The position numbers and the translations under genes were made by a program. DNA of 64,000 bases from contig NZ_NMUL01000068.1 in NCBI RefSeq assembly GCF_002234595.1, positions 21,029 through 85,028 on the forward strand, in the 5' to 3' direction. The notes below the pieces were generated by a model. It ran no database searches. It was not told where the DNA came from and worked only from the letters and a program-made list of their open reading frames with translations. Below are positions 53,523 to 61,000 of the stretch, piece after piece; positions within the stretch are counted from its first letter, which is position 1, and each line of letters opens with the position of its first letter. This stretch comes from Amycolatopsis vastitatis (GTDB lineage: Bacteria > Actinomycetota > Actinomycetes > Mycobacteriales > Pseudonocardiaceae).

Positions 53523-55117
53523 TGACCGAGACACGCGCCGAACGGATGCGCACGCCACTTGCTGCCGATGTCATCCGTGCGACGGCGGAGAAGCACGGGG
53601 TCTGCGTCCGGCCGTTCACGATGGAGGTCGGCGACACCGCCACGGGCGAACTGCGCTACGTGCCGGTGCCGTGCGGGTCCACCGTGGAGTCGGTGTGCCT
53701 GCCGTGCGCTCGGAAGGCGAAGGCTCTACGGCAGGCTCAGTGCCGCGAGGGCTGGCACATGACCGAAGAACCAGTCCTCGCCGTCGAGCCGCCCTCGGAG
53801 GACCACAAAGAGCTGCTGACCTACCGCGCCGACCTCGTCGCCGCCTATCGGGAGGTTGTCGAGCACGACCAGGCAGAAGCCGAGGAACTGCGGGAGGAGA
53901 TCACGGGGGTTGACGCGGAACTTCGGCAACTCGGGATGCGGGGCCGGCTGCCCGCCCTCGACATCCCGACCAAGCGGGCGGTGAAGCGGTCGACCAAGCG
54001 GCGGCAGGACGCGCCGAACCTGCCTCGACGGAGGGTCGCGAAGACGACGGTCGGACGGGAGTACGCGGGGAAGTTCCGGCCCTCGATGTTCGTGACCCTG
54101 ACTTGCGACACCTATGGCCCGGTCCGTAGCGACGGCTCTCCGGTCGCCCCGTCCCGCTATGACTACCGGCGAGCGGCCCGAGACGCGGTGCACTTCTCCG
54201 CGCTGGTGGACCGATGGTGGCAGAACCTGCGTCGAGTTGTCGGCTGGGACGCCCAGTACTTCGCGACGGTCGAGCCGCAGCGGCGGGCCGCTCCGCATCT
54301 GCACGCGGCGATCCGGGGTTCGGTGCCGCACGACGTGATCCGCCAGGTCACCGAAGCCACCTATCACCAGGTCTGGTGGCCGGCGCACGACGAGATCGTC
54401 TACACCGATCGCCTGCCGGTCTGGGACGGCCCGCAGACCGGGTTCGTCGACCCGGAGACGCGCCAGCCGCTGACCCGCTGGGACGACGCGGTGGAGGCCG
54501 TGGAGCGTCCGGCGCACGTCGTCACGTTCGGGCGGCAAGTCCACTCGAAGGGCATCCTCGGCGGCACCGACGAGGCCGGCCGCCACATCGGCTACCTGAC
54601 CAAATACCTCACCAAGTCCACCGGCGAAGTCGTCGAGGCGGACAGCGCGGCCCAGTCCTATCACCACGACCGGCTACACGCCGAGCTGTCCGTCACGCCG
54701 TGCTCACCACGCTGCGCGGTCTGGCTGCTCTACGGCGTCCAACCCAAGGGCGTCACCGGCAAGACCACCCCGGGGCACTGCAAGGGCCGGGCCCACCGCC
54801 GGACCACGCTCGGGCTGCCCGGCCGCCGGGTCCTGGTCTCGCGCAAGTGGTCGGGCAAGACGCTCGTCGACCACAAGGCTGACCGGCGGGCCTTCGTGCT
54901 CCAGGCGCTCGCGGCCGTCGGGATCGAGAAGCCAGAAGCCGACCGGTCACAGCAGGTCTGGCGCAAGGTCGAGCCCGGCGACCCGCAGGTCCCGCCTCGC
55001 CCGCACCTGGTCATGCGCGCGATCGCGGAACGGATCACCTGGAAGGCCGAGTACGACCGGGCACTGCTGGCAGCGGAGAGACCTCCAGAAACTTCGGCAA
55101 CTGGACTCGCGGCCTGA
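53522..55117 (+). CDS. repSA: RepSA-type replication initiator (HUH)
   Basis: A 531-residue rolling-circle initiator. Conserved parts include a CxxC pair (VCLPCARKAKALRQAQCREG), the motif FVTLTCDTYGPV, the HUH motif in PQRRAAPHLHAAIRG with the HLH metal ligands, and a tyrosine region HIGYLTKYLTKSTGE. These match RepSA of pSAM2. It nicks the double-strand origin, which in such elements lies within or close to the gene. A long charged coil sits at residues 80-170. ATG is coupled to the preceding gene. Confidence 0.9.
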   Translation: MTETRAERMRTPLAADVIRATAEKHGVCVRPFTMEVGDTATGELRYVPVPCGSTVESVCLPCARKAKALRQAQCREGWHMTEEPVLAVEPPSEDHKELLTYRADLVAAYREVVEHDQAEAEELREEITGVDAELRQLGMRGRLPALDIPTKRAVKRSTKRRQDAPNLPRRRVAKTTVGREYAGKFRPSMFVTLTCDTYGPVRSDGSPVAPSRYDYRRAARDAVHFSALVDRWWQNLRRVVGWDAQYFATVEPQRRAAPHLHAAIRGSVPHDVIRQVTEATYHQVWWPAHDEIVYTDRLPVWDGPQTGFVDPETRQPLTRWDDAVEAVERPAHVVTFGRQVHSKGILGGTDEAGRHIGYLTKYLTKSTGEVVEADSAAQSYHHDRLHAELSVTPCSPRCAVWLLYGVQPKGVTGKTTPGHCKGRAHRRTTLGLPGRRVLVSRKWSGKTLVDHKADRRAFVLQALAAVGIEKPEADRSQQVWRKVEPGDPQVPPRPHLVMRAIAERITWKAEYDRALLAAERPPETSATGLAA

Positions 55118-55132
55118 ACAAAGGGGGAAGTA

Positions 55133-55345
55133 ATGGAAGCACGTGTGAAGGTCATCACCGTCGAGGGACTGTGGACTCCGGATGATCTGGGCACGTTCCT
55201 CGGCATACCCGTGAAAACACTGCGGGACTGGCGTTTCAAGGGCTACGGCCCACAGTGGCTGCGACTGGGAAAGCACGTTCGGTACGACCCGGAGACGGTG
55301 CGCCAATGGATCGACAGTCTGAACGCATCGACAGAAGCCGCGTAG
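55133..55345 (+). CDS. xis: Excisionase (helix-turn-helix, MerR-like)
   Basis: A 70-residue protein with a winged helix: TPDDLGTFLGIPVKTLRDWR, then FKGYGPQWLRLGKHVRYDPE and VRQWIDSL. This is the HTH_17/excisionase family. It follows RepSA by 15 bases and precedes the integrase; a strong hairpin separates it from int. AAAGGGGGAAG lies before the ATG. Confidence 0.9.
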   Translation: MEARVKVITVEGLWTPDDLGTFLGIPVKTLRDWRFKGYGPQWLRLGKHVRYDPETVRQWIDSLNASTEAA

Positions 55346-55368
55346 CCGTCAACAACCCACGACGAGGA

Positions 55369-55404
55369 CCTACCCCATGCCTCAACCGAGAGGCATGGGG
55401 TAGG
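55369..55404 (+). terminator. Hairpin terminator/attenuator between xis and int
   Basis: Arms 55369-55383 and 55390-55404 form a perfect 15-bp stem with an AACCGA loop, followed by GCGAGTTTTCC. It should uncouple int from the rep-xis transcript or attenuate it. Confidence 0.8.
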
Positions 55405-55439
55405 CGAGTTTTCCTGTCAACAAAGAGAAAGGTGAGTTC

Positions 55440-56747
55440 ATGAAAGGCCACGTGCAAGACCGGTGGTGGCGGCAGAAGAAGGACGAGAACGACAAGCCGG
55501 TCTTCAACGCCAAGGGTCACCCGGTCCGTGAGAAGACCGAACTGTTCGGCAAGGGCGACCGGTACAAGGTCCGCTACTACGACCCCGAGGGCAACGAACG
55601 GAGCAAGTCCTTTCCGGACAAGCAACTCACGAAGGCCAAAACCTTCCTGACCAAGATGCAACACGACGTGCTCGCCGGTGAGTACATCTCGGCCGAGTCC
55701 GGCGAAGAGAAGTTCCGCGACTTCACGGCCCAGTGGCGCAAGGGGCAGTCCGCCGACGCAGGGACCCGGCAGACCGTGAGCAACCACCTCAAGACCGGGA
55801 TCTTCCCGTTCCTCGGGGATAAGCCCCTAAAGGTGGCAGCAAAGACCGACACGATTCGTGACTGGCTCGACTGGCTGGAACGGCCGAAAAGCGAAGGCGG
55901 ACGCGGCTTGATGGCCTCCACTCGCGCGGTGCTGTTCGATACCGTCTCCGCCATCCTCCAGGCGGCCTACGACGACAAGAAGATCCGGGCGAACCCCTGT
56001 CGAGCGAAGAGCGTCAAGCGGCCCAAGCCCGTCCAACGGAAGGTCATCCCGTGGCCGGACAGCCGGGTCCGCGCGGTGCGGCTCGCCCTGCCCGCCGAGT
56101 ACACCGTCACGGTGCCGCTCGGGGCCGGTCTCGGGCTGCGGCAGATGGAGATCTTCGGGTTCAGTCCGGACGACGTCGACCGGGACGAGATGATCGTCAA
56201 CGTTCAGCGTCAGATCCGGTGGATCGGCACTCAGCCGGTGTTCTCCCCGCCCAAGGGCGGCAAGACGCGTGTGGTGCCGCTCGGGCAAGGCGTGCTCGAC
56301 GACATCGACGACTACATGGCCACCTTCGAGCCGGTCACGCTGACGCTCCCCTGGCTCGAACCGGGTGGCCGCCCCGAGACCGTGCGCGTTCTGATCGCCC
56401 GGACGACGAAGCGCAGCGTCTACGCGGGGCAGCCGATCAGGAACGTGATCAAGGGTGCCAATTTCACGTACCACGTCTGGCGGCCAGCCTTCGCGGGTGC
56501 AGGACTCGACTACGTCGAACGCCGAGACGGCATGCACGCCATGCGGCACTTCTTCGCCTCGACGATGCTCGCCAACGGCGTGTCGATCAAGGAAGTCGCC
56601 GAGTACCTCGGCCACCACGACCCCGGCTACACGCTCCGCATCTACACCCACCTTGTCCCGTCGAGCCACAAGCGGGCTCGGGCGGCGACCAACCGCGTGT
56701 TCAAGCCCCGCCAGCCGCAGACGGCCCAGGATTCCGTGACGGCCTGA
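55440..56747 (+). CDS. int: Tyrosine site-specific integrase
   Basis: A 435-residue tyrosine recombinase. An N-terminal arm-binding region and core-binding domain precede the catalytic domain: Arg I in LGLRQMEIFGF, the beta-strand lysine in PPKGGKTRVVPL, HxxR in GMHAMRHFFAS, and the late His and nucleophile Tyr in EYLGHHDPGYTLRIYTHLVP. It integrates the element into the aldehyde dehydrogenase 3' end. AAAGGTGA precedes the ATG. Its last codons contain the right-hand GACGGCCTG motif. Confidence 0.93.
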   Translation: MKGHVQDRWWRQKKDENDKPVFNAKGHPVREKTELFGKGDRYKVRYYDPEGNERSKSFPDKQLTKAKTFLTKMQHDVLAGEYISAESGEEKFRDFTAQWRKGQSADAGTRQTVSNHLKTGIFPFLGDKPLKVAAKTDTIRDWLDWLERPKSEGGRGLMASTRAVLFDTVSAILQAAYDDKKIRANPCRAKSVKRPKPVQRKVIPWPDSRVRAVRLALPAEYTVTVPLGAGLGLRQMEIFGFSPDDVDRDEMIVNVQRQIRWIGTQPVFSPPKGGKTRVVPLGQGVLDDIDDYMATFEPVTLTLPWLEPGGRPETVRVLIARTTKRSVYAGQPIRNVIKGANFTYHVWRPAFAGAGLDYVERRDGMHAMRHFFASTMLANGVSIKEVAEYLGHHDPGYTLRIYTHLVPSSHKRARAATNRVFKPRQPQTAQDSVTA

Positions 56748-56757
56748 CGACGGCCTG
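56738..56757 (+). repeat. Paired GACGGCCTG motifs, right end
   Basis: GACGGCCTG at 56738-56746 and 56749-56757, starts 11 bases apart, same orientation and period as the left-end pair. The first overlaps the end of int. Candidate arm-type sites. Confidence 0.5.
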
Positions 56758-56775
56758 ACGGGGCCAAACGCAGCA

Positions 56776-56817
56776 AAACAGCAGGTCAGAGGCGTATAGG
56801 CTTCTTGTTCATGAACT
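56776..56817 (+). repeat. attR: 42-bp attachment repeat (right copy) in ALDH 3' end
   Basis: The identical 22 bp (56776-56797) covers the aldehyde dehydrogenase stop and last codons; the 20 bp further in differ from attL at three positions, two of them silent. The mismatches on the gene-internal side place the crossover within the 22-bp core. Confidence 0.88.
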
Positions 56818-58147
56818 CTTCGATGCCCAGCGGCCCGAGTTCACGCCCGATCCCCGACCGCTTGATGCCCCCGAACGGCAAGTCCGCCTCGGAACCACCC
56901 GATTTGTTCAGGTAAACCATCCCCGCCTCAAGACGGCGCGCCACCCGCACCATCCGTGGACGGTCCGTGCCGAACACGCTCGCGCCCAGGCCGAACGGGG
57001 TGTCGTTGGCCAGTGCGATCGCTTCCTCCTCCGTCTCCGCGCGGAACACCAGCGCCACCGGGCCGAAGATCTCCTCGTGGTACGCCGCCATCTCGCGTGT
57101 CACGTCCGTCAGCACCGTCGCCTCCAGGTACGCGCCCGGGCCCGGGACGCGGTGGCCGCCCGCGCGCAGGGTTGCTCCTTCGCGGATCGCCGTCTCGATC
57201 TGGGCCGCCACCTCCTCCGCCGCGGCGATCGAGGCCAAGGGGGGCAGCGTGGTCGCCGGGTCCGCCGGGTCGCCTGGCACGTAGTACTCCGTGACGCGCT
57301 TGGCGAACCGGTCGACGAACTCGTCGTACAGCTCGCCCAGCACGATGATGCGCTTGGGCGCGTTGCACGACTGGCCGCAGTTGCGCATCCGGGCCGTTGC
57401 CGTGAGCTTGACCGTTTCGTCCAGGTCGTCGGTGTCCAGCACGATCAGCGGGTCGGATCCGCCGAGCTCCAGCACGCACTTCTTGAGGTTCCGGCCGGCG
57501 TCGGCCGCGACCGAGATGCCCGCCTGCTCGCTGCCGGTGAGCGACACACCCTGGATGCGCGGGTCGGCGAGGATGCCGGGAACCTGGCGGCTCGACGCGA
57601 ACACGTTCACGTAGGCGTCCGACGGCACCCCGGCATCGCGCAGCACGGACTCGATCGCCACCGCCGAACGCGGGCAGATCGACGCGTGCTTGAGCAGGAT
57701 CGTGTTGCCCAGCACCAGGTTCGGCGCGACGAACCGGGCCACCTGGTAACACGGGAAGTTCCACGGCATGACGCCGAGCAGCGGCCCGATCGGCTCCTTG
57801 GTCAGCACCGCTTCGCCGCCGCGCAGCGCCAGGGGTTCGTCCGCCAGCAGGTCCGGGCCGCGCTCGCCGTAGTAGCGGAAGATGTCGACGACGACGCCGA
57901 CTTCGCCGCGGCCTTCGTTGATCCGCTTCCCCATCTCGAGGGTCATGATGGCGGCCAGCTCGTCGGCGCGTTCGGCGAACAGCTCCGCCGCCCGCAGCAC
58001 GATCGCCGCGCGCTCGGCGACCGGCCGGGCCCGCCAGGCCGCGTACCCACGGTGCACCCGGGCGATCGCGGTGCCGACCTCCTCGTCGGTCGCGTTCGGG
58101 ACCTCCTCCACCAGCTCGCCCGTCGCGGGGTCGGTGACTGAATACAT
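56786..58147 (-). CDS. NAD(P)-dependent aldehyde dehydrogenase (SSADH-like)
   Basis: A 453-residue aldehyde dehydrogenase. PWNFPCYQVARFVAPNLVLG, GSEQAGISVAADAGRNLKKC, LELGGSDPLIVLDTDD with the catalytic Glu, and NCGQSCNAPKRIIV with the catalytic Cys are present, and the C-terminus FGGIKRSGIGRELGPLGIEE fits the succinate-semialdehyde dehydrogenase group. It oxidises an aldehyde to the acid in the cytoplasm. Its 3' end is the attB site of the integrated element and the protein end is preserved. A near-perfect ATAC-TGTATACA-TAT type palindrome lies upstream. Confidence 0.92.
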   Translation of the reverse strand: MYSVTDPATGELVEEVPNATDEEVGTAIARVHRGYAAWRARPVAERAAIVLRAAELFAERADELAAIMTLEMGKRINEGRGEVGVVVDIFRYYGERGPDLLADEPLALRGGEAVLTKEPIGPLLGVMPWNFPCYQVARFVAPNLVLGNTILLKHASICPRSAVAIESVLRDAGVPSDAYVNVFASSRQVPGILADPRIQGVSLTGSEQAGISVAADAGRNLKKCVLELGGSDPLIVLDTDDLDETVKLTATARMRNCGQSCNAPKRIIVLGELYDEFVDRFAKRVTEYYVPGDPADPATTLPPLASIAAAEEVAAQIETAIREGATLRAGGHRVPGPGAYLEATVLTDVTREMAAYHEEIFGPVALVFRAETEEEAIALANDTPFGLGASVFGTDRPRMVRVARRLEAGMVYLNKSGGSEADLPFGGIKRSGIGRELGPLGIEEFMNKKPIRL

Positions 58148-58180
58148 GACGGCCTCCTCTGCCCACGGTATGCCTACTGG

Positions 58181-58196
58181 ATACTGTATACACTAT
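58181..58196. promoter_or_regulatory. 16-bp palindrome (TGTATACA core), candidate GntR operator
   Basis: ATACTGTATACACTAT is symmetric except for one pair and is centred 41 bases upstream of the aldehyde dehydrogenase start. GntR-type regulators bind such sites. The same TGTATACA core recurs at 61322-61329. Confidence 0.5.
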
Positions 58197-58258
58197 GTGG
58201 CAGCGATCGGCACCCGCGCGGCGGTACCCGCGCCCCCTTGATCGACTATCGTTTTCCC

Positions 58259-58696
58259 ATGACGCTGGACCTTGCCGGCGGACTCGAATTCGCCATGCCC
58301 CAACCGGAAAAACCCCGCTGGACCCGGCAGTACGCCGACCGCGCGGTCACCTTCGGCTGTCCCGCGCGCACGTCGGAACGCACTCCGCGGGTCTGGAGCG
58401 GACGCGGTCTCGGCCTGCCGGAAGCGGAACTGGCGGGGTTCGCCGCGCAGCTGCGTCGCGTCATGAAGGACGACGTCTACTGGAACGCGCGCGCCGCCTG
58501 CGGGGATCGTCACGCGGGCGAAGCAGCGGTGTGGTCGTCAGGCCGCTACGACGACGAAGACGGCTTCGTGTACTTCGCCGGCCCGTGCACCCACGGCCAC
58601 CCGTGGCCCGGCTACCGCCCGACCGGGGCGTTCACTATCGCGCTCCCCCACGTCCGTGGCCTGCGGATCCGCGTCGCGGCCTACCTGGCCGTATGA
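58259..58696 (+). CDS. Hypothetical protein, 145 aa
   Basis: A 145-residue protein (MPQPEKPRWTRQYADRAVTF; ELAGFAAQLRRVMKDDVYWN; TGAFTIALPHVRGLRIRVAA). No family is recognised. The ATG at 58259 is preferred; an in-frame TTG lies at 58238. Its stop overlaps the start of the next gene (ATGA). Confidence 0.6.
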   Translation: MTLDLAGGLEFAMPQPEKPRWTRQYADRAVTFGCPARTSERTPRVWSGRGLGLPEAELAGFAAQLRRVMKDDVYWNARAACGDRHAGEAAVWSSGRYDDEDGFVYFAGPCTHGHPWPGYRPTGAFTIALPHVRGLRIRVAAYLAV

Positions 58697-59136
58697 GAGC
58701 CGTGCGTGCCGGAGCAGTCGCGGCGATCGTCAGCGGTATACCGTCGACCGTCTACGCGCTTCTCACCGGCGGTGACGTCCTGGCCGCGACCCGCGCGGCG
58801 GGCACGTTGCTGCCGGGCCGGCGCGACCGGCCCGGCGTCGCCGCCGGGCTGATCGCGCACCTCGCCGTCTCCGCCCTCTGGACGTGCGTGCTCGCCACGG
58901 CCGCGCGCCGTCACCGGCTGGGCGCCGGCGGCGGTGCGGTGGCCGGGCTGGCCATCGCGGCGCTGGATCTCGGGATCGCGGCCCGCGCGTACCCCGCCGT
59001 GCGGGCGTTGCCGCGCGGGCCGCAGATCCTGGACCACCTGGTGTTCGGCGCCGTCACCGGCGCGCTCCTCGACCGTCCACAAGGGACGGGTCAGGGCACG
59101 ACCTCGACGACGTCACCCGGGTGCAGCGAGTTGTAG
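58693..59136 (+). CDS. Membrane protein, coupled to preceding gene
   Basis: A 147-residue hydrophobic protein with about four helices (VRAGAVAAIVSGIPSTVYAL; GLIAHLAVSALWTCVLATAA; AVAGLAIAALDLGIAARAYP). It starts by a 4-base overlap with the previous gene. The last 46 bases overlap the convergent L,D-transpeptidase gene; the terminal Gly/Thr/Ser-rich tail is probably a by-product of that. Function unknown. Confidence 0.65.
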   Translation: MRAVRAGAVAAIVSGIPSTVYALLTGGDVLAATRAAGTLLPGRRDRPGVAAGLIAHLAVSALWTCVLATAARRHRLGAGGGAVAGLAIAALDLGIAARAYPAVRALPRGPQILDHLVFGAVTGALLDRPQGTGQGTTSTTSPGCSEL

Positions 59137-59528
59137 AACGTCACCGCGGCACCGTGCGAAAGGTGCACGCACCCGTGGGACTTGACCTTCAGGCTCCCCT
59201 GGTGGAACGCGACCCCGGTGGTGGTGAAGAACACCGAGTACGGCATCGGCCCGTTGAACTGCTTGCTGTAGTGGTCGATGTCCTTGTACTGCACGTGGAA
59301 CTTCCCGAGCGGGGTCGGGTACTTCGGCAGCCCGACGGTGATCGGGACGCCGCCGTAGGTGACGTTCCCGGCGCCGTCCGTCAGCCATGCGGTATTCGAA
59401 CTGCGCTGGACGCAGGCCTTCGCTTCGGCACTGCACGGCGTCGACGCCGCTTCGGCCGTTCCCGCGAACGCCATGGTCCCCGCCATCGCGGCGACCCCGC
59501 CCAGTAGTGCGATCATCCTCCGGTTCAT
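59091..59528 (-). CDS. Secreted L,D-transpeptidase (YkuD)
   Basis: A 145-residue exported protein. The signal peptide is MNRRMIALLGGVAAMAGTMA to about AEAA. The YkuD domain has VGLPKYPTPLGKFHV and the catalytic motif FHQGSLKVKSHGCVHLSHGA with the Cys of SHGC. It forms 3-3 crosslinks or attaches proteins to peptidoglycan. It is a short, single-domain type. It converges on a membrane-protein gene. Confidence 0.92.
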   Translation of the reverse strand: MNRRMIALLGGVAAMAGTMAFAGTAEAASTPCSAEAKACVQRSSNTAWLTDGAGNVTYGGVPITVGLPKYPTPLGKFHVQYKDIDHYSKQFNGPMPYSVFFTTTGVAFHQGSLKVKSHGCVHLSHGAAVTFYNSLHPGDVVEVVP

Positions 59529-59597
59529 CGTGTGCCTCCCGTTGTCGTTCGGCTACACGATGAGAGTGCCCAGCCGGGGGATCTTCGAACCGGGAGA

Positions 59598-60515
59598 TCA
59601 GTCCGCAGGCCGGGAAAGCCCGAGGAACTCGGCCTGCTCGCGGTCGTAGCGCTGGGTCAGGCCGGTGCCGTAGCGGTCCCACCAGTTCTGCGTGTGGCCG
59701 CCCTGGGTGGTGTTCGTCCCGCCGTAGATCTGCCGGTCGTATTCGATGCGGGCGTCGCGGAACTCCTGCTGGAACTGCTCGGGCGTCAGCCCCTGGACGT
59801 GCTGGATCGTCGCGTCGCCGAGCGTGCGCGAGCTCCGCACGATGTCCTCGCCCGCCATGTGGTTCAGGATCGCGCGGACGCCGCCGGCGCCGCGCATGTG
59901 GGCACCGGACATGATCGCGGCCTGCGTGCCGGGGTCGGTGAAGTTGAGCGCGCCCGCCCGCCGCGCGTTGGCGGTCATGAGGTCGGCGACGACCGCGCGT
60001 TCCTCGGCGCTGCCCTGCCCGTACAGCTCGCGCGCGGCGATGATCCGGTCGTAGCCGTTGTGCATGTTCTGCCGGAAGCCGTAGGCCTCGGGCACTCCGC
60101 CCTGCTCCCCCGTCGCGCCTTCGGACCGCATGATCGAGTCGACCACGCGCGGGTCGAGCTGCTGCGGCGGTGCCGCCGCGGCCGCGCCGCCCCCGCCGTG
60201 GGCGGCGTCCTGGCCGCCGCCGTAGGCACGGGCGACGTCGGAGTCGGCCGCGCGGTAGGCGTCCGCGGCCGCCTGGACGTTCTGGTTGAGGTTCGTGATC
60301 AGGCTGAGGAACTTCTGCAGCGCGTGACCCAGCGTCGAGTGCAGGGCCGCGTTCGCCGCGGCGACCCCGCTGCCGATCCCGGCGAACGACACCGCGTCCA
60401 GCACCAGGCCCTCCAGGTCGCGGGTCACCGACAGGAAGGTCGATCCGACGTCTTCGACCGCCCTGGCGACCGTCCCCATCTCCGCCGTTTCGGCGTGGTA
60501 GGCCCCGGCACTCAT
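59598..60515 (-). CDS. Probable type VII secretion substrate with C-terminal effector domain
   Basis: A 305-residue protein. Residues 1-95 are an EspC/WXG100-like helical region (AVEDVGSTFLSVTRDLEGLV; LITNLNQNVQAAADAYRAAD) ending with YRAADSDVA, which contains the YxxxD export motif. A Gly/Ala linker (98-118) leads to a C-terminal domain (DPRVVDSIMRSEGATGEQGG; YGFRQNMHNGYDRIIAARELY; DPGTQAAIMSGAHMRGAGGV) that looks enzymatic but that I cannot assign; a peptidoglycan hydrolase or toxin is possible. GGAGGGAG precedes the ATG. A small acidic gene is divergent. Confidence 0.65.
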   Translation of the reverse strand: MSAGAYHAETAEMGTVARAVEDVGSTFLSVTRDLEGLVLDAVSFAGIGSGVAAANAALHSTLGHALQKFLSLITNLNQNVQAAADAYRAADSDVARAYGGGQDAAHGGGGAAAAAPPQQLDPRVVDSIMRSEGATGEQGGVPEAYGFRQNMHNGYDRIIAARELYGQGSAEERAVVADLMTANARRAGALNFTDPGTQAAIMSGAHMRGAGGVRAILNHMAGEDIVRSSRTLGDATIQHVQGLTPEQFQQEFRDARIEYDRQIYGGTNTTQGGHTQNWWDRYGTGLTQRYDREQAEFLGLSRPAD

Positions 60516-60637
60516 GGTCTGCTCCCTCCGGACACCGGCTGTGCGCCTCGAGAATCCCGGACCGCACCGCGCCGCTCCACGGCCGAATTACCCACTGGTC
60601 ACGGCAGGACTGCCCACACCGGCGCTAAAGTCGGGAG

Positions 60638-60955
60638 ATGACCCGACCCGGCGAGGACCCTGACGTGGTCGACGGCGAGATCGTCGACGAGACCCCGACC
60701 GCCGCACTGGCGATCCCGTCGCCGCCACTGCCGCAATCACTGCCCGACCCGGACTACAGCGAGGGCGGCGTGCCGAGCTTCGACTTCGTCCGCGACAAGA
60801 TCGAAAACCGCTACACGACGTCACTCGGCTCGGTCGACGTCGCCGGCCTCGGCACCGAGAACACGGCCGAGGCCCTCGACAAGAAGATCGCCGACCGCGA
60901 CCAGGCGGCGAAGGACCGGCTGGCCGAGATCCGCCGCTCGATGCGCGGCGAGTGA
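60638..60955 (+). CDS. Small acidic protein next to T7SS substrate
   Basis: A 105-residue acidic protein (DPDVVDGEIVDETPTAALAI; GGVPSFDFVRDKIENRYTTS; AEALDKKIADRDQAAKDRLA). The C-terminal half is helical and charged. It is divergent from the probable type VII substrate and may be its immunity, chaperone or unrelated partner. No family recognised. GGGAG precedes the ATG. Confidence 0.65.
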   Translation: MTRPGEDPDVVDGEIVDETPTAALAIPSPPLPQSLPDPDYSEGGVPSFDFVRDKIENRYTTSLGSVDVAGLGTENTAEALDKKIADRDQAAKDRLAEIRRSMRGE

Positions 60956-60959
60956 CCCG

Positions 60960-61000
60960 GACCCGACGTGCCGTGAACACGGTTCACCATACGCCGGGTC
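60960..61000. terminator. Bidirectional hairpin between convergent genes
   Basis: An outer GACCCG/CGGGTC pair (60960-60965, 60995-61000) encloses an inner GTGAAC-ACG-GTTCAC stem (60973-60987). It lies between two convergent genes. Confidence 0.5.

Larger units (their letters stand above)
45744..56797 (+). mobile_element. pSAM2-type actinomycete integrative and conjugative element
   Basis: About 11.03 kb between the two copies of a 22-bp repeat. The gene set is diagnostic: XRE-TPR regulator, flavoprotein, Pra-like activator, FtsK/TraB-type translocase (double-stranded DNA transfer), RepSA-type HUH replication initiator, Xis and tyrosine integrase, in the canonical order. An AT-rich gene near the left end is cargo. 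The element sits at the 3' end of an aldehyde dehydrogenase gene rather than in a tRNA. One internal small gene is frameshifted, but the transfer, replication and excision genes look intact. Confidence 0.92.

Noticed and set aside
56776..56817. tRNA gene as the element's attachment site
   Set aside because: No cloverleaf can be drawn at either repeat; the repeat matches the last codons of the aldehyde dehydrogenase instead.
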